Of a DNA stretch of 64,000 nt, positions 33,080-43,660 are shown one piece after another. Under the pieces are notes generated by a model. It worked only from the letters and a program-made list of their open reading frames with translations. It was not told the origin of the DNA and did not search any database. A program made the position numbers and the translations under genes. Every line of letters starts with the position of its first letter. Position 1 is the first letter of the stretch. This DNA is from Gracilaria vermiculophylla (Eukaryota; Rhodophyta; Florideophyceae; Gracilariales; Gracilariaceae): positions 2,922,458-2,986,457 of the forward strand of contig JAHNZQ020000004.1 in the NCBI GenBank assembly GCA_019155205.2. Direction: 5' to 3'.

Positions 33080-34000
33080 TTGGATCAACTGCTTGTGAAT
33101 TTTGAATCGATTTTAAAAACAGAGTGACCGCCTGGATGGCCACCAAACAGATCCGGTGATCATGAGATATACGTTGAAGAAGACCCAAAGACTTCCAACC
33201 GTCCATTATTACAGCTGTCTCCTATCGAGTTAGAAGCAGCAAAGCAATGTGTGGAGAAGTTGCTTTAATTATGGAAGAGAATACCAAGCAAATCACCTTA
33301 TGGAGCTTCGTTATTTTCCATGAAACAAAACGAGAAATTTAGAGGATGCATACACTATCAAGCTTTCAGTTCACTCATTAAGAAAAGTAATGCTCCCATC
33401 CGGAGATCTGATGAGATATTTGAAGGGTTTGGAGGAGCAAACATTTTCTTTTGATTTTATCTTATAACGGGATTCCATCAAATACGTGTGAAGCCAGAAG
33501 ATATCATTAAGACTGCATTCAACTCAGAGTACGCGCAGTTTGAGTATCTTGTTCTCTCAATGGATCATTGTAATGCTCCGGTAACTTTCTGAAAGTTGAG
33601 AAACCAGATCATGAACGATTTCATTGATGATTTTCTGATGGTCCATATGGATGATTTTCTGATTTTTAGTAAGGATAAAGCAAGTCACTTGAAATTCTTG
33701 GAAACTTTACTGCGTCGACTGAAAGAAAACGAGTTGTTTGTGTCTTCAAAAAAGTGTGAGTTTTAAGAAAAAAGAGATAAATTTTTTAGGATTCTTGTAA
33801 GATAGGGATAGACTGAGAGCTAAGCAATCTAAGTTTGAAGTACTGAAGACTTGGCTAAAACCGAAATCCGTATATGCCGTTCGAAGGTTCCCGGGACTAC
33901 TGCATTCTTTCGACGTTTGATACCAAAATTTTCAGAAGTTGCAGCTCCAATGACGAGTCTCACAAATAAATATCAAGGTATCTAGAACATTAATGAAAAA
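33080..34000 (+). pseudogene. pol: Reverse transcriptase of element F
   Basis: The RT entry reads LSPIELEAAKQCVEKLL then SKSPYGASLFSMKQNEKFRG (about 33215-33340), IHYQAFSSLIKKSNAPI, a decayed 'D...G+HQIR' block reading ITGFHQIRVKPEDIIKTAFN (33465-33522), and the catalytic box MVHMDDFLIFSKDKAS (about 33640-33690), where the DD pair is kept. The thumb with a FFRRLIPKFSEVAAPMTSLT block is near 33910-33960. Stops break the frame several times. Confidence 0.8.
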
Positions 34001-34430
34001 TGTGATGAAGCCTTTCCGAGGTTAAAAGAAGCAATCAAAAATGCACCAATTGGGGTTCCGCGTAATTGAAGCAAGCCGTCCAGATGCTACATCAATGCCT
34101 AACAGATCGCTGTGGGTAGAAATTTGACTCAACTTGATGAGAATGGAAAAGATTGCGTTATTGATTTCAATTCAAAAAGGTGATACCCAACAGAGTACAT
34201 GTACACAGCTAATAACAGAGAGCTTCTTAGGCTTATCTCACTACTTCACAGGTTCAGAGGTCACTTGAAAGGTTCTCAGTTCGAAGTTTTTACAGACAAG
34301 CAAGTGCTAAAGAGATTCTTCACAGAAAACCGAAACGAAGCAGAAGAGAATCGAGATAACTCGAAACACTTGGAAACTTCGGAATATTACCTATAACTCT
34401 AATAGCTGGCAGAACACACGTCTTATTATA
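34001..34430 (+). pseudogene. pol: RNase H of element F
   Basis: Follows the RT thumb. Recognisable pieces are AVGRNLTQLDENGKDCVIDF near 34105-34170, YMYTANNRELLRLISLLHRF (34199 onward; the usual 'Y...E+E.LA.+..L..+R') and GSQFEVFTDKQVLKRFF (about 34270-34320). The first catalytic Asp block is damaged. Confidence 0.7.
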
Positions 34431-35640
34431 TTTAATATCCAGAGCTCCTCATGTTGTAGAAAAGATTAAAGGTGGCTTACTGCCCATTGGCATTGAAGTG
34501 CCATTTTTCAAACATGAAGACCTGATAACTCGATGCGATGAGGATAAATTCTTTGTTCCAGTTCTAAAAGACAGAAAAAATGAAACGCCAAACGGTCAGA
34601 TTCAAAGACGGCAACTGGAAAAGATACTTCTAATGTTCGAAAAGGATACTGAGGGACTCTGCTACAATACAAAGCTTCGCATAAGGAAGTCCACGTCCGA
34701 TGCATTGCAAGTAACGGAAGAATCTAAGATAACTGCTTATTTTAAGTTTGAAAAGACACTGTCACGACTTGACAATTTCCATTAGACGCAAAAAAGTTGA
34801 GATGTTTTGAAATATGTCGAAGGATGCATGAGATGTAAGCAGTTTAAGGACAAAAATCAGAAGAAGTCAATAGACACAGAATCTTAATAGATACCAGAGG
34901 AATGATGTGGCGCATTGTCTAAAGACATCAACGTAAGCGTATCCAAGTCAAAAAGTGGGTTTGATGAGATATCTAGATGGCTTGATCCGTTGAACAGAAA
35001 AGTTCATTTCTCAAGTTACACTGCTAATGATACAGCTGAAGACACTACAAATTCCTGCGTCTAAAAGATTTTCAAAGACCGTGGAATGCCGGAGAGCATA
35101 ACCTCGGACTGAGATCCAAAGGTCAAATCCAAATTTTGGGTTCATCTGATGAACCTTTATGGAGTTAAGTTAGAATTATCTTCGAGCAAATATCACCAGA
35201 CTAATGGAGTGATTGAAATCATGAACAGAACGCTTGAAACCATCCAAGTTGGTATTGCTCTTACAATGGAAATGACTGGGATTATCTGCTGCCTGTAGCT
35301 GAGTTTGCATATAAATTTAAACTTACTGATGATATTTGGATGTCACCGTTTGAAGTCGATCTTGGATGGACACCCAAGTCTCCGCTTGACTTGATTTCCG
35401 GAGAAGAGACACCAGGGTACACTGTGGAACAATTCAAGAAGAAGCTAAAAGCCTCACTTTCAGATGCACAGTACCCTTACAAAATTTCAAAATCTGGACA
35501 AAGCACGTATTCTTGTATGAAGCATTGGGTTCCTAAGTATGAAGTTGGAGAAAACGTTTTGGCTCAAGCGGTCATTGTTAAAGGATGCCTATGCGAATGC
35601 TTTAGAATCAGATAAGCTAAGTGCCAGAAGATTCGGCCCT
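34431..35640 (+). pseudogene. pol: Integrase of element F
   Basis: The zinc-binding end is near 34810-34845 (CMRCKQFKDKNQKKS). Core segments are SGFDEISRWLDPLNRKVHF (34957-35013), MPESITSD followed by DPKVKSKFWVHLMNLYGV (about 35085-35168; the catalytic Asp is present beside a stop), and QTNGVIEIMNRTLE (about 35200-35240, Glu present). The C-terminal part MSPFEVDLGWTPKSPLDLIS begins at 35340 and is clean to 35615. Several stops occur. Confidence 0.8.
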
Positions 35641-35817
35641 CTCCAATTTCAAAGTTGATTTGAAAGAATGATCTGAATCTTGAGCTCCATAAATATATCA
35701 AGATTCATTCTTTCGTCCATGTTAGCCATAGGATACTTCACAAGGAACAACCAGGTGATATAGATACACCTGTTAAACAAAAAGCACGACCGACACAAAC
35801 AGAAGAAGGGGAAGAGT

Positions 35818-36010
35818 ATGAAGTCGCAGCTATTATGAAGCACAGGAAATGAGGAAGGAGATATCAGTATTTGACTCTCATGAAAAGAGAGAACACTCAT
35901 GATGCTGAATGGATAGGCAAAAAATCATTTGTCCACAAAGATGGAACCGTTACTAGAGTATGACAGGAACATAATCGTCAAGCAGAAATATTATCGCAGT
36001 ATCATTGACG
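35818..36010 (+). pseudogene. pol: Chromodomain at the pol C-terminus of element F
   Basis: One frame reads EYEVAAIMKHRK, a stop, then RRYQYLTLMKRENTHDAEWI and further to QAEILSQYH. The pattern E-Y-E-V..I..H+...G..QYL.......AEWI fits a chromodomain. The minus-strand relative G has the matching tail (GTITGVWKEYIRQAGVLSQY near 40930-40870). Confidence 0.65.
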
Positions 36011-36027
36011 GGGAAGTCAATAGTCTA

Positions 36028-36038
36028 GGTAGGGGAAA
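36028..36038 (+). promoter_or_regulatory. Polypurine tract of element F
   Basis: GGTAGGGGAAA immediately precedes the TG of the 3' LTR. Confidence 0.65.
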
Positions 36039-36301
36039 TGTCTGACAAACGTTTTGCAAGTTACACATTATTTATCTAATGTGGCGTTGACTGATAGTTT
36101 ATGGACGTCACTGGAACGTTTTTAAAACCGCCCAGCTCAATTTGCTGTGCTGAAAAACATACAACTGTGTTCTATATTCCTCCAATGAAGAGAATCTAAA
36201 ATCTATATAAAGACGTGGTGTTCTCGATTAGCAGAGGCGTCAGACAACTCAAATAAAAGTTTTATTCAAACTACCGTCTACCTACTCTTACTCATTTTAC
36301 A
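36039..36301 (+). repeat. 3' LTR of element F
   Basis: About 263 bp, TGTCTGACAAACG to TTTTACA. A TATA box (TATATAAAG) is at 36204-36212 and a possible polyadenylation signal AATAAA at 36252-36257, giving a plausible short U3-R-U5 layout. Confidence 0.75.
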
Positions 36302-36334
36302 AACAAATATTTCTATCTTATTTATGCTCTTTCG

Positions 36335-36883
36335 CTAAGATAAAAAGCTTGATGCCCCAGGAAAACTGATGGATACCTTAAACTGGTTATTTTTTTGAAG
36401 CTTTTCTGCACCACTTTCCAGGGTGTGCACATCAATATGAAAAGGAAATGGAATATACAAGCGCTCAGCATCAGGAATGAATTCCAAGGTTGTGTTTGAT
36501 GGGAGAGAACCACAAAAACCACTAATAATTAAAATCTCAAAAGCGTACGTTCTTTTGACAGGTTGATGGCCCTGAAATCCGACGGCAAAATGATAAAAAA
36601 GCCGAATAAACTCTCTTCCCAGAATTCGTTTAATGTCGCGGTCAATATTGTCAACAAATTGTAAAAGTAAACGAAAAACATCAGGTTTGAGAACTCCATA
36701 TATTTTCCAAAATCCAACACAAAGCTGAATTAGGTTCCATATGATTCCTTCGGTTTTGAAAGGACTCTTTGTAACTGGGTGCAACCATACATCCAAACGT
36801 TTCCCAGAAACATAATGAAAGCGCAGCGAAAACTTGGGGCGGATGATGGTATAATTCGGAGTAATGCTCACTGCAGTACACAT
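36335..36883 (-). CDS. Orphan 182-codon ORF in AT-rich spacer
   Basis: The longest clean open frame between elements F and G (start ATG 36883, stop 36335). It is rich in Phe, Leu and Ile with FRLLLQFVDNIDRDIKRILG near the middle. No family is recognised and no signal peptide or repeat is seen. It starts 34 bases past the 3' LTR of F, so it may be a host gene fragment, a piece of another mobile element or chance. Confidence 0.3.
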   Translation of the reverse strand: MCTAVSITPNYTIIRPKFSLRFHYVSGKRLDVWLHPVTKSPFKTEGIIWNLIQLCVGFWKIYGVLKPDVFRLLLQFVDNIDRDIKRILGREFIRLFYHFAVGFQGHQPVKRTYAFEILIISGFCGSLPSNTTLEFIPDAERLYIPFPFHIDVHTLESGAEKLQKNNQFKVSISFPGASSFLS

Positions 36884-39800
36884 GTTTGAATGGTTATGAG
36901 ATGGTTGGGATGAAAAAAAGAAAGGCTCAATTAGAAACGACGGATATGCGTCTTATATAAAAAACGCAACTCGTTTTGTAAAATCATACCGGTTTTCTAT
37001 TAATGTTAGTATCATGTCATAATGATCAGGTACTTTCCAACCATTTAAAAAACTTTGAAAAACTAAATAAACGAGTACTATAATCATAGAGTGAATGGCC
37101 AGTGCCAATCGTTTTGAGCCTGAGATGAACTTTTAGGATTCTTAAATGAAATTATATACTGAATTTTTGTAATGTAGTCATACCGACTTTCAAATTATTT
37201 ACCGGAAAAGAAATACCTCCTACGTATCATATGTTATGATAACAATTGTTAAAGAAAGCCTACTTTAAACGACTTGTTTTTGCATTTTATATCAGAATAA
37301 AGCAGTACATCAATACAAATTGCGAATATACAGTTATTTTGAAGATTGAAAACGGATCCTTTGAAATTGAATAGATATGATTTTCATTTTCTAAGTCAAT
37401 CTTGAATAAAGTATCAGTTCTAAAAGTGTTTCGGCTGTAGGACATATTATGTGTTACATATCAAGATTTCTTTACACAGAAAACCTCAATGACTTCTTAA
37501 CATGATCTTTAGATTGGAAAAATTTGAAGCAAAGACAATAATGTCTAGTTAGCATTTTTAACTACAGTTCGTCCGCATTGTGGTTCTCAGAGATTCATAT
37601 TATCTGAACATTATCGTTCTTCGACATAATTTTTGTAGTCTATCAATGGTTCAGAAGGTGAGACATAGATGCTGAAGGTTTAGTATCCAAAAGAAGGTCT
37701 GCTAGTTTCTAAGTATGCAGTGTTTGACATATTTTGTTTGCAGTCATTAGTACAAACTATATATAAATAAAAAAAACTGTATGCGCTACAAAAATATAAA
37801 GTGCGTGTAAAAGAGCTATATGGGGATTTCTAACAACCGAAACTAAGTTGCTAGTGCCCAAAATTCCAAAGCGCATTAATTCTGTTTTAATTTCAATGAT
37901 GTCCATATTTCGTATTACCATCTGCGCATCTTAATGTAGTTATGCTGTTGACTATATTGTACAACATTTTCTCGAGAATCTTGAGTGACTCAACTGAACA
38001 CAAAATATTCATACGCTTATCAAAAGGTATAAAACAAAAAACATGTTTCATTCAATTTTTAATATATGTTCAAAAGCAAATGAAAAGAAATAAATGAAAC
38101 TCCCTTTACGTTTTTGGCTCAATAACAAAAGAGCTTATTTAGAGCGCCGGAACCCTCCTAGTAGTTTTGATAGTTAAGGCACTAATCACGTTTATCTCGG
38201 TGATCAAATGAGGTCCCGTGCTTGCTTTCATATCGCTATGCATGTCTATCGATTTTTAAATAATGATATGCTTGACTTTTGTCTGATCCGGAGTATTGAA
38301 AAACAGAGATTTCTGGAAGTAATTAGAAATTTGGGTTTTTTTTTATTGTTCATGAGACACATTATGTGGATATTTGTGTACTCAGAACACTTTTGATCGT
38401 TTATACGACTGTCTATACTTATTAAAGGATATCAGCCGCATGCATACATACAAGTAAAATGTTGGAAAAAATGGCTTTGCTGAAGGTAGGCAGACAAATT
38501 CAATGGCAATCCATTTGATGTATATTACAATGATTTAAGTTACGTCCTATAGTTCAAAGATAATATATGCACGCTGCACTTCCAAGCGCGATGCTATTGC
38601 CGAACTCCTGGTTGTAGTCAAGCTCTTGGGATCATGCCCATATCGTTTAAAAAGAAGCCATTGATTCCTGCGCCATTGATTCCTGCTCCCTGAGAAAAGA
38701 ATTAAAGCAGAAATATCATATGCACTATTCATGTCAATTACTTCTAGGACAAAAACTGCTTACATGTTTTTATACTCACACACAAAAAGTACGTATATTA
38801 GTAGCCCTCCAAAAAAATGCAGTTCCCAGTAGATAACTTGCTGTTTACGAATACGTACAGTTGCAAGCCGTCTAAATTAGGTTTTTGGTTTTTTATATTA
38901 GAAAAACAATGTATTAACTTATTTTCATCGTTCTTTCTTTGTTTTATTTACAAAAACTTTATAGACTTTAAGGTCTCTGAAACAAAATGCAATTAGCCGC
39001 TCCGTAGGCCCATGGTCACTAAGTAGCGCTTTCGTTTTTAAAGGTTCACACGAAGGCGTGCCATGATTCCCTCACAGATCTACAATCCGTATTCAAATAT
39101 GGGAGGTTTTGCCTTCCAGTAGACCTACGAGCGCGAATTTGATCAGCTACTACTACCGCTGGCCGCCCCAGACTGCAATGTGTATTCCTGCAGAGGTTGA
39201 TGAACTGTATATACTGTAATGAATCCGACCGCTTGGCCAGGCCGAAATTTATTATCTAGACATTCTCGTTGACCACAAAGATATGCCTCTTTGCGCAGAG
39301 GTCACAAAAACCTCGCTCAAAAAAGCCAGAATCAATAGAATTAAAAACGCTTGCCGAAAATAATAATAAGGGTTCTTCTAGAAACACTGTTCTTTTTTCC
39401 GAACATGGGAACTGAACTACACGGGATGTCTAAATCAACAAATAAAATAACCTATACCAATCTAATTATAATGCCAGAAAAATACGTTTTGCGATCTTGA
39501 GATGTTAACATGGCAACTCTGAATTTAACCTTTGTTTGAAAACCTTCATGCACCAAGTGAAAATATGTGCTGATGGTTTTTGGATCGTAAATAACCAAAA
39601 AACAATGACATGTAAGGAATAACCTAATAATTAGTAAAATGTGGTTTGCTTTGCTCCCTGGTTCTTAACTTACACGTTATTCCCAAGCCACTAAATATGT
39701 CAGGCTAGTTTTGTTTTTAAATCAAAATGTCAATTCACCGATCGACGTAAGATATGTATTAGAACATTCACTGTAAGTAGGCACCGCTACTTGCTCGATG

Positions 39801-40517
39801 TCTCTTGCCAAAGCTATATTTTTTTAATCGATGAAAAACATGGATTGTCTCCATGGTTTCTGCATTATTTGTGGTGGCGTATCGTTGTACATAGACGATT
39901 GTTTCCCCTATCAGATTATTGTATCGCACACTATGCTACAGTAATGCACAGCACGTGGCCAGCCTCAGTACCGGCGATGGTGTTTCGATCTTATTCATAC
40001 GAACTGTAGCAGATCGATATTTGCTTCGAAGAGTATGGGTGCTGCTTTTCTCTCGCCGTTCCAGAATTATTAGAAACACGTTCTTTATTTGAATCCTCTC
40101 TAGCAGTCTTACAGCTCATCTGAATGCTCTACACCTCGAGGAATACCATTTACGGCATAATGAAGTACCTTGTAAACATAAGAGGTTTTTGGGTGTATTT
40201 CTGAATATTGAAAACCCGCTAAAATTACAATACCTTTTTCATGCCAAAAAAGAAGAGGCAAGGCCTGTGCAACTCGCCACTCCAAATATTTGCAGTCATT
40301 ATGACATCCCTGAAAAAATTTCCATCTGAAATTTCTTGAGCTGAAAACATCTCGCAAGGCTTAGACGAGCCATCTTTTAAAAATGCGTGTAATACATGCT
40401 TTCTATAAGACTTGAATGTTTGATTTTCATACAAGCGAAAGCCCTTTAGAATTTTGGGACCGTGTGGAATGAACAAATCCTATCGAGCTCTCCAATCTAC
40501 ATTCCGTTGTCCGTGAA
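36884..40517. other. AT-rich spacer, nothing recognised
   Basis: Low-GC sequence with many stops on both strands. A 14-base direct repeat (GCCATTGATTCCTGC-like) occurs near 38655-38690. Minus-strand open pieces at 40109-40476 are short and unassigned. The segment sits between elements F (+) and G (-). Confidence 0.4.
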
Positions 40518-40790
40518 ATTAATTGGAGTACGTAAACGGTAGCTTGAATAAAACTTTACTTTAGTTTCATTTAATGCCTCTTAAAATCGAGAGCACCACG
40601 TCTTTCCATGGACTCTAAATTCTCCCGCTTAGCGAAATCCAGAACAAAGATCTAAGTCGTTCAGCACAACAAGCTGTGCTGGGTAGCTTCAGACAATTTT
40701 AGTGATGTCGATGAACGTTTTATACGCGTCACACTAAGCAAATCATGACGTAGATAATATCTAATGTGACCTTTTAAAACAATCAATAGT
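40518..40790 (-). repeat. 3' LTR of minus-strand element G
   Basis: The reverse complement aligns with the LTRs of F: it shares the ACGTGGTGCTCTCGATT block (complement near 40590-40610), AGTTTTATTCAAGCTACCG and TACTCCAATT. It is strongly diverged, so the boundaries are approximate. Confidence 0.65.
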
Positions 40791-40839
40791 AACTATTATG
40801 CTGTTGCTCACACATTTTCACACCCCGTACTCTTGACGT

Positions 40840-41060
40840 CCTTGTCAATTATACTGCGATAATACTCCTGCTTGACGAATATATTCCTTCCATACTCCAG
40901 TAATGGTTCCATTGTTGTCAGCAAACATTTTCTTGCATAACCACTACGCAGTATGAACTGGCTATCCATTTATAAGAGCCTGAAACTGATATCCTCTTCC
41001 TCTTTGCTTGTGCTTGCAAATAGCTTCAATTTCATATTCGTTTTGTTCTTCCGCATTTAT
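40840..41060 (-). pseudogene. pol: Chromodomain tail of element G pol
   Basis: On the minus strand, ITGVWKEYIRQAGVLSQYN near 40935-40870 matches the C-terminus of element F pol, preceded by CKKMFADNNGT. The N-terminal chromodomain strands are broken by frameshifts. Confidence 0.5.
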
Positions 41061-41279
41061 CTGTTTTTACCGTGGTTGATGAAAAGCAGCTATATCAGCT
41101 CGTCATTCCTTGTGAGGTATCGTATGGCTTACGTCGATAATAGGATGAATCTTTATATGATCAGGGAGCTCAAGCTTCATAGAATATCTTTTCAATCAAA
41201 TTTAAGATTTGGAATGGCCTGAATCTTCTAGCACATAGCTCATCAGAATTTTGAGCCTTTGTATCAGCATACTTTTACA

Positions 41280-41939
41280 TTAACATGCTGAGCCAACGTT
41301 TCCTCGAACTTGAGAGTTAGCAACCCGATACGTCACAAAAAAATACGGGCTTTGACTAGCTTTCGCAATTCTGTAAGCGTACTGTGCATCTTCCAGTGTG
41401 GCTTTCAGCTTTTCCTTGAATTCTTCCACATTTTTCACTCGCATCTTCTTTCTATAACGCATGCAAAGCGAAGAATTTGGTGTCCATTCACGATCAAATT
41501 CAAACAAGGACATTTTAGTATCAACAGACACGGCAGAGTTGTAAGCAAACTCTGCTACAGGCTGCAGTTCATCCCAGTCATTCCGATGGTAAGCTCAATA
41601 ACAATATAAATAGTTTCCAAGTAATCTGTCCTTGATTTCAGTCGCTCTATCAGTCTGCGCTCGTTTTGTTGTAGACATTTTCACGCTATCTCCATAAAGT
41701 TTCTTCAAATGATCCCAAACTTTGGATGTGAACTTTGGATCTTGGTTCGAAGTGATGCTATCCGGCATTCCATGGTGCTTAAAAATGTTTGAGAAGAAGG
41801 CATTGGCATTTTTATCAGCTGCGTCATTAGTAATGCAATTTAAGAAATGAACTCTTCTGGTAAGCTGGTCAACCCATGTAGTTATCGCATCAAACCAACC
41901 TTTTAACTTAGATAAGCTTACGATAACGTCTGTAGGCAA
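41280..41939 (-). pseudogene. pol: Integrase of element G
   Basis: The frame from 41939 reads FDAITTWVDQLTRRVHFLN (first core Asp region), HHGMPDSITSNQDPKFTSKV (about 41770-41725; the catalytic SD is SN, so an active residue is lost), then RATEIKDRL with the Glu kept. It ends at 41595. The C-terminal part, 41531-41280, reads MSVDTKMSLFEFDREWTPNS, homologous to element F at 35340. Confidence 0.8.
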
Positions 41940-42635
41940 TGAGCCTCATCTTCTTTCTGTTATCTTTAAAGCTTCTGGATCGGTTAATGTCTTCTCTTCT
42001 GAGATATTTAACTGCTGAGAATTCATTCATACATCGACAATCTTCCAAATATCTTGACTTTTGTACCTTCAATAGAAATTGCTGAGTGTCGACAGTCTCT
42101 TGGCAAATTTTAAATGAATACTAATTTTAGAATCATGCGCTGGTTGCATCACATCGGAAACGAAAATTTTCGGTTTGCAAAGATTTCCTCAGTGGAAGAG
42201 TATTTCACCATCCTTTTTGAACATGCGGAGTATCTTTTGCAGTTTGCTTCTTTGAATACGATCGTCTGGCTACTCATCATTCATAGTCTTCTTATAAGGA
42301 CCAAGGCATTGATTCTCATTATACCGAGTTATCATTTCTTCATGTTTCATATATGGCTCTTCATGTTTCATACATGGCACTTCAATTTTATTACATAACA
42401 GGCCGTTGTCGATTTTTCCTATAAATTAAGGAAGTCTGGATGTAATATTTTCAAAAACCTGTACCTTACCAGGCTTAGAAGATGTAGAAAAATTTCCGAA
42501 GATTTTAAGAGTTTCAAGCCATCTTGAATATTTCCTACTTATTATTAGCTTCATAAAGAAACTGTTTAGCACTTGGGCGTCTGTAAAGACTTTGAACTAC
42601 GTCCCTCACAAATAACATCTTAACCTAAAAAATAA

Positions 42636-42863
42636 TTAGATAAGCCCAAGAATCTCTCTGTCAGCAACTAACTGTACATACGTACTCTGTTGGGATGTAT
42701 TCGTTGCATAGAGTACAAGAACGTAGTCTATCCCATTTTCAATACGTTGTGTCAAAGATTCACCAATGGCAGTCTGTGAAGCATCAATGAAACATCTGAA
42801 CGGCATGCTCGTATCTGGCGATACCGAAACTGGTGTATTCGTGATTGTTTTCTTTTCTTCCAA
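42636..42863 (-). pseudogene. pol: RNase H of element G
   Basis: 75 clean codons: MPFRCFIDASQTAIGESLTQ holds the first catalytic Asp, and YVQLVADREILGLI the Glu block. The third block lies at lower coordinates in another frame. Confidence 0.75.
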
Positions 42864-43253
42864 AAGGCTTCATCATATTTTTCATAACGGTTCTCGATAA
42901 CTTTCGTTTTCTTTGTCAAGTTCGTCCCTGGAGCTACAGATTCTTAAAAATTGGGTATGCAGCGTTGAAAAGATTGCAGTTGTTCAAGAAAACTTTGAAC
43001 CTCACATAAAGAATTCGGCTTTGGTAACGTTTTCAGTACTTCAACCGTACATAGGTTGACTCTCAGTACATCCTTAATGACAAGAAGTTCTAAATAGTCA
43101 ATTTCTATTTACATAAACTCGTACTTTTCCCCAAACAAAAACAGCCATTTTCTTTAAAAAACGGAGAAATTATTTAAAGTGTTTAACGTGATTTGCTTCA
43201 TTCTTGCTGAAAAACGGAAGATCTTCTATTTGCACCATTAAAAATGCATCGAT

Positions 43254-43580
43254 TCAATCGTAAAATACATAATTCATTAATGTTTGAAAAGTCGCAGTAG
43301 AATTACAAAGCCCCATGGGCGTAACAAAACACTCATATTGTACATAGCTTGCGTTGCATAAAGTCTTCTCGATATATTCTACCTTCACCCGTATTTGATG
43401 AAATCCCGTCCTGAGACCTAACTTGGAGAACAATTTTGCTACACAAAGCCTATCAATCATCTCATTGGATCTCGTGATGGGAGTGATATTTTTCTTACTG
43501 ATTCGATTTAGTGCTCGATAGTCCACGAAAATGTTTAAAATAGTGCTAACGATAAACCTGCGTGTGAGGTTATTTTTGTG
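43254..43580 (-). pseudogene. pol: Reverse transcriptase fragment of element G
   Basis: Reads MDYRALNRISKKNITPITRS, LFSKLGLRTGFHQIRVKVEY and FVTPMGLCNSTATFQTLMNY, classic RT blocks 2-4, ending at FYD just before the YxDD box, which should lie below 43254 and is damaged. Upstream sequence is frameshifted. Confidence 0.8.
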
Positions 43581-43660
43581 GATAGTAAATTAGCGCTCGG
43601 TTCCGACAGGAAATGTTCATTGTGTGGTACAAACAATCTATGTACGATTTTAATGCCGCC

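Larger units (their letters stand above)
30520..36301 (+). mobile_element. Ty3/gypsy element F with chromodomain
   Basis: A 5.8-kb element: short LTRs, gag, protease, RT, RNase H, integrase, chromodomain, purine tract, LTR. Many frame breaks show it is dead, but all domains can be followed in order. It belongs to the same family as the minus-strand element G (40518-43660), with near-identical integrase C-terminal wording. No target duplication is detected. Confidence 0.85.
40518..43660 (-). mobile_element. 5'-truncated chromodomain gypsy element G
   Basis: Minus-strand relative of element F: part of RT, RNase H, integrase, chromodomain tail and 3' LTR. Gag, protease, the 5' LTR and the first part of RT are absent. 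The truncation point is near 43600-43660. Its orientation is opposite to F, so the two form a large inverted pair around 36302-40517. Confidence 0.75.

Noticed and set aside
38655..38690. Short direct repeat in the AT-rich spacer
   Set aside because: A single 14-base duplication without flanking structure; not enough to call an element.
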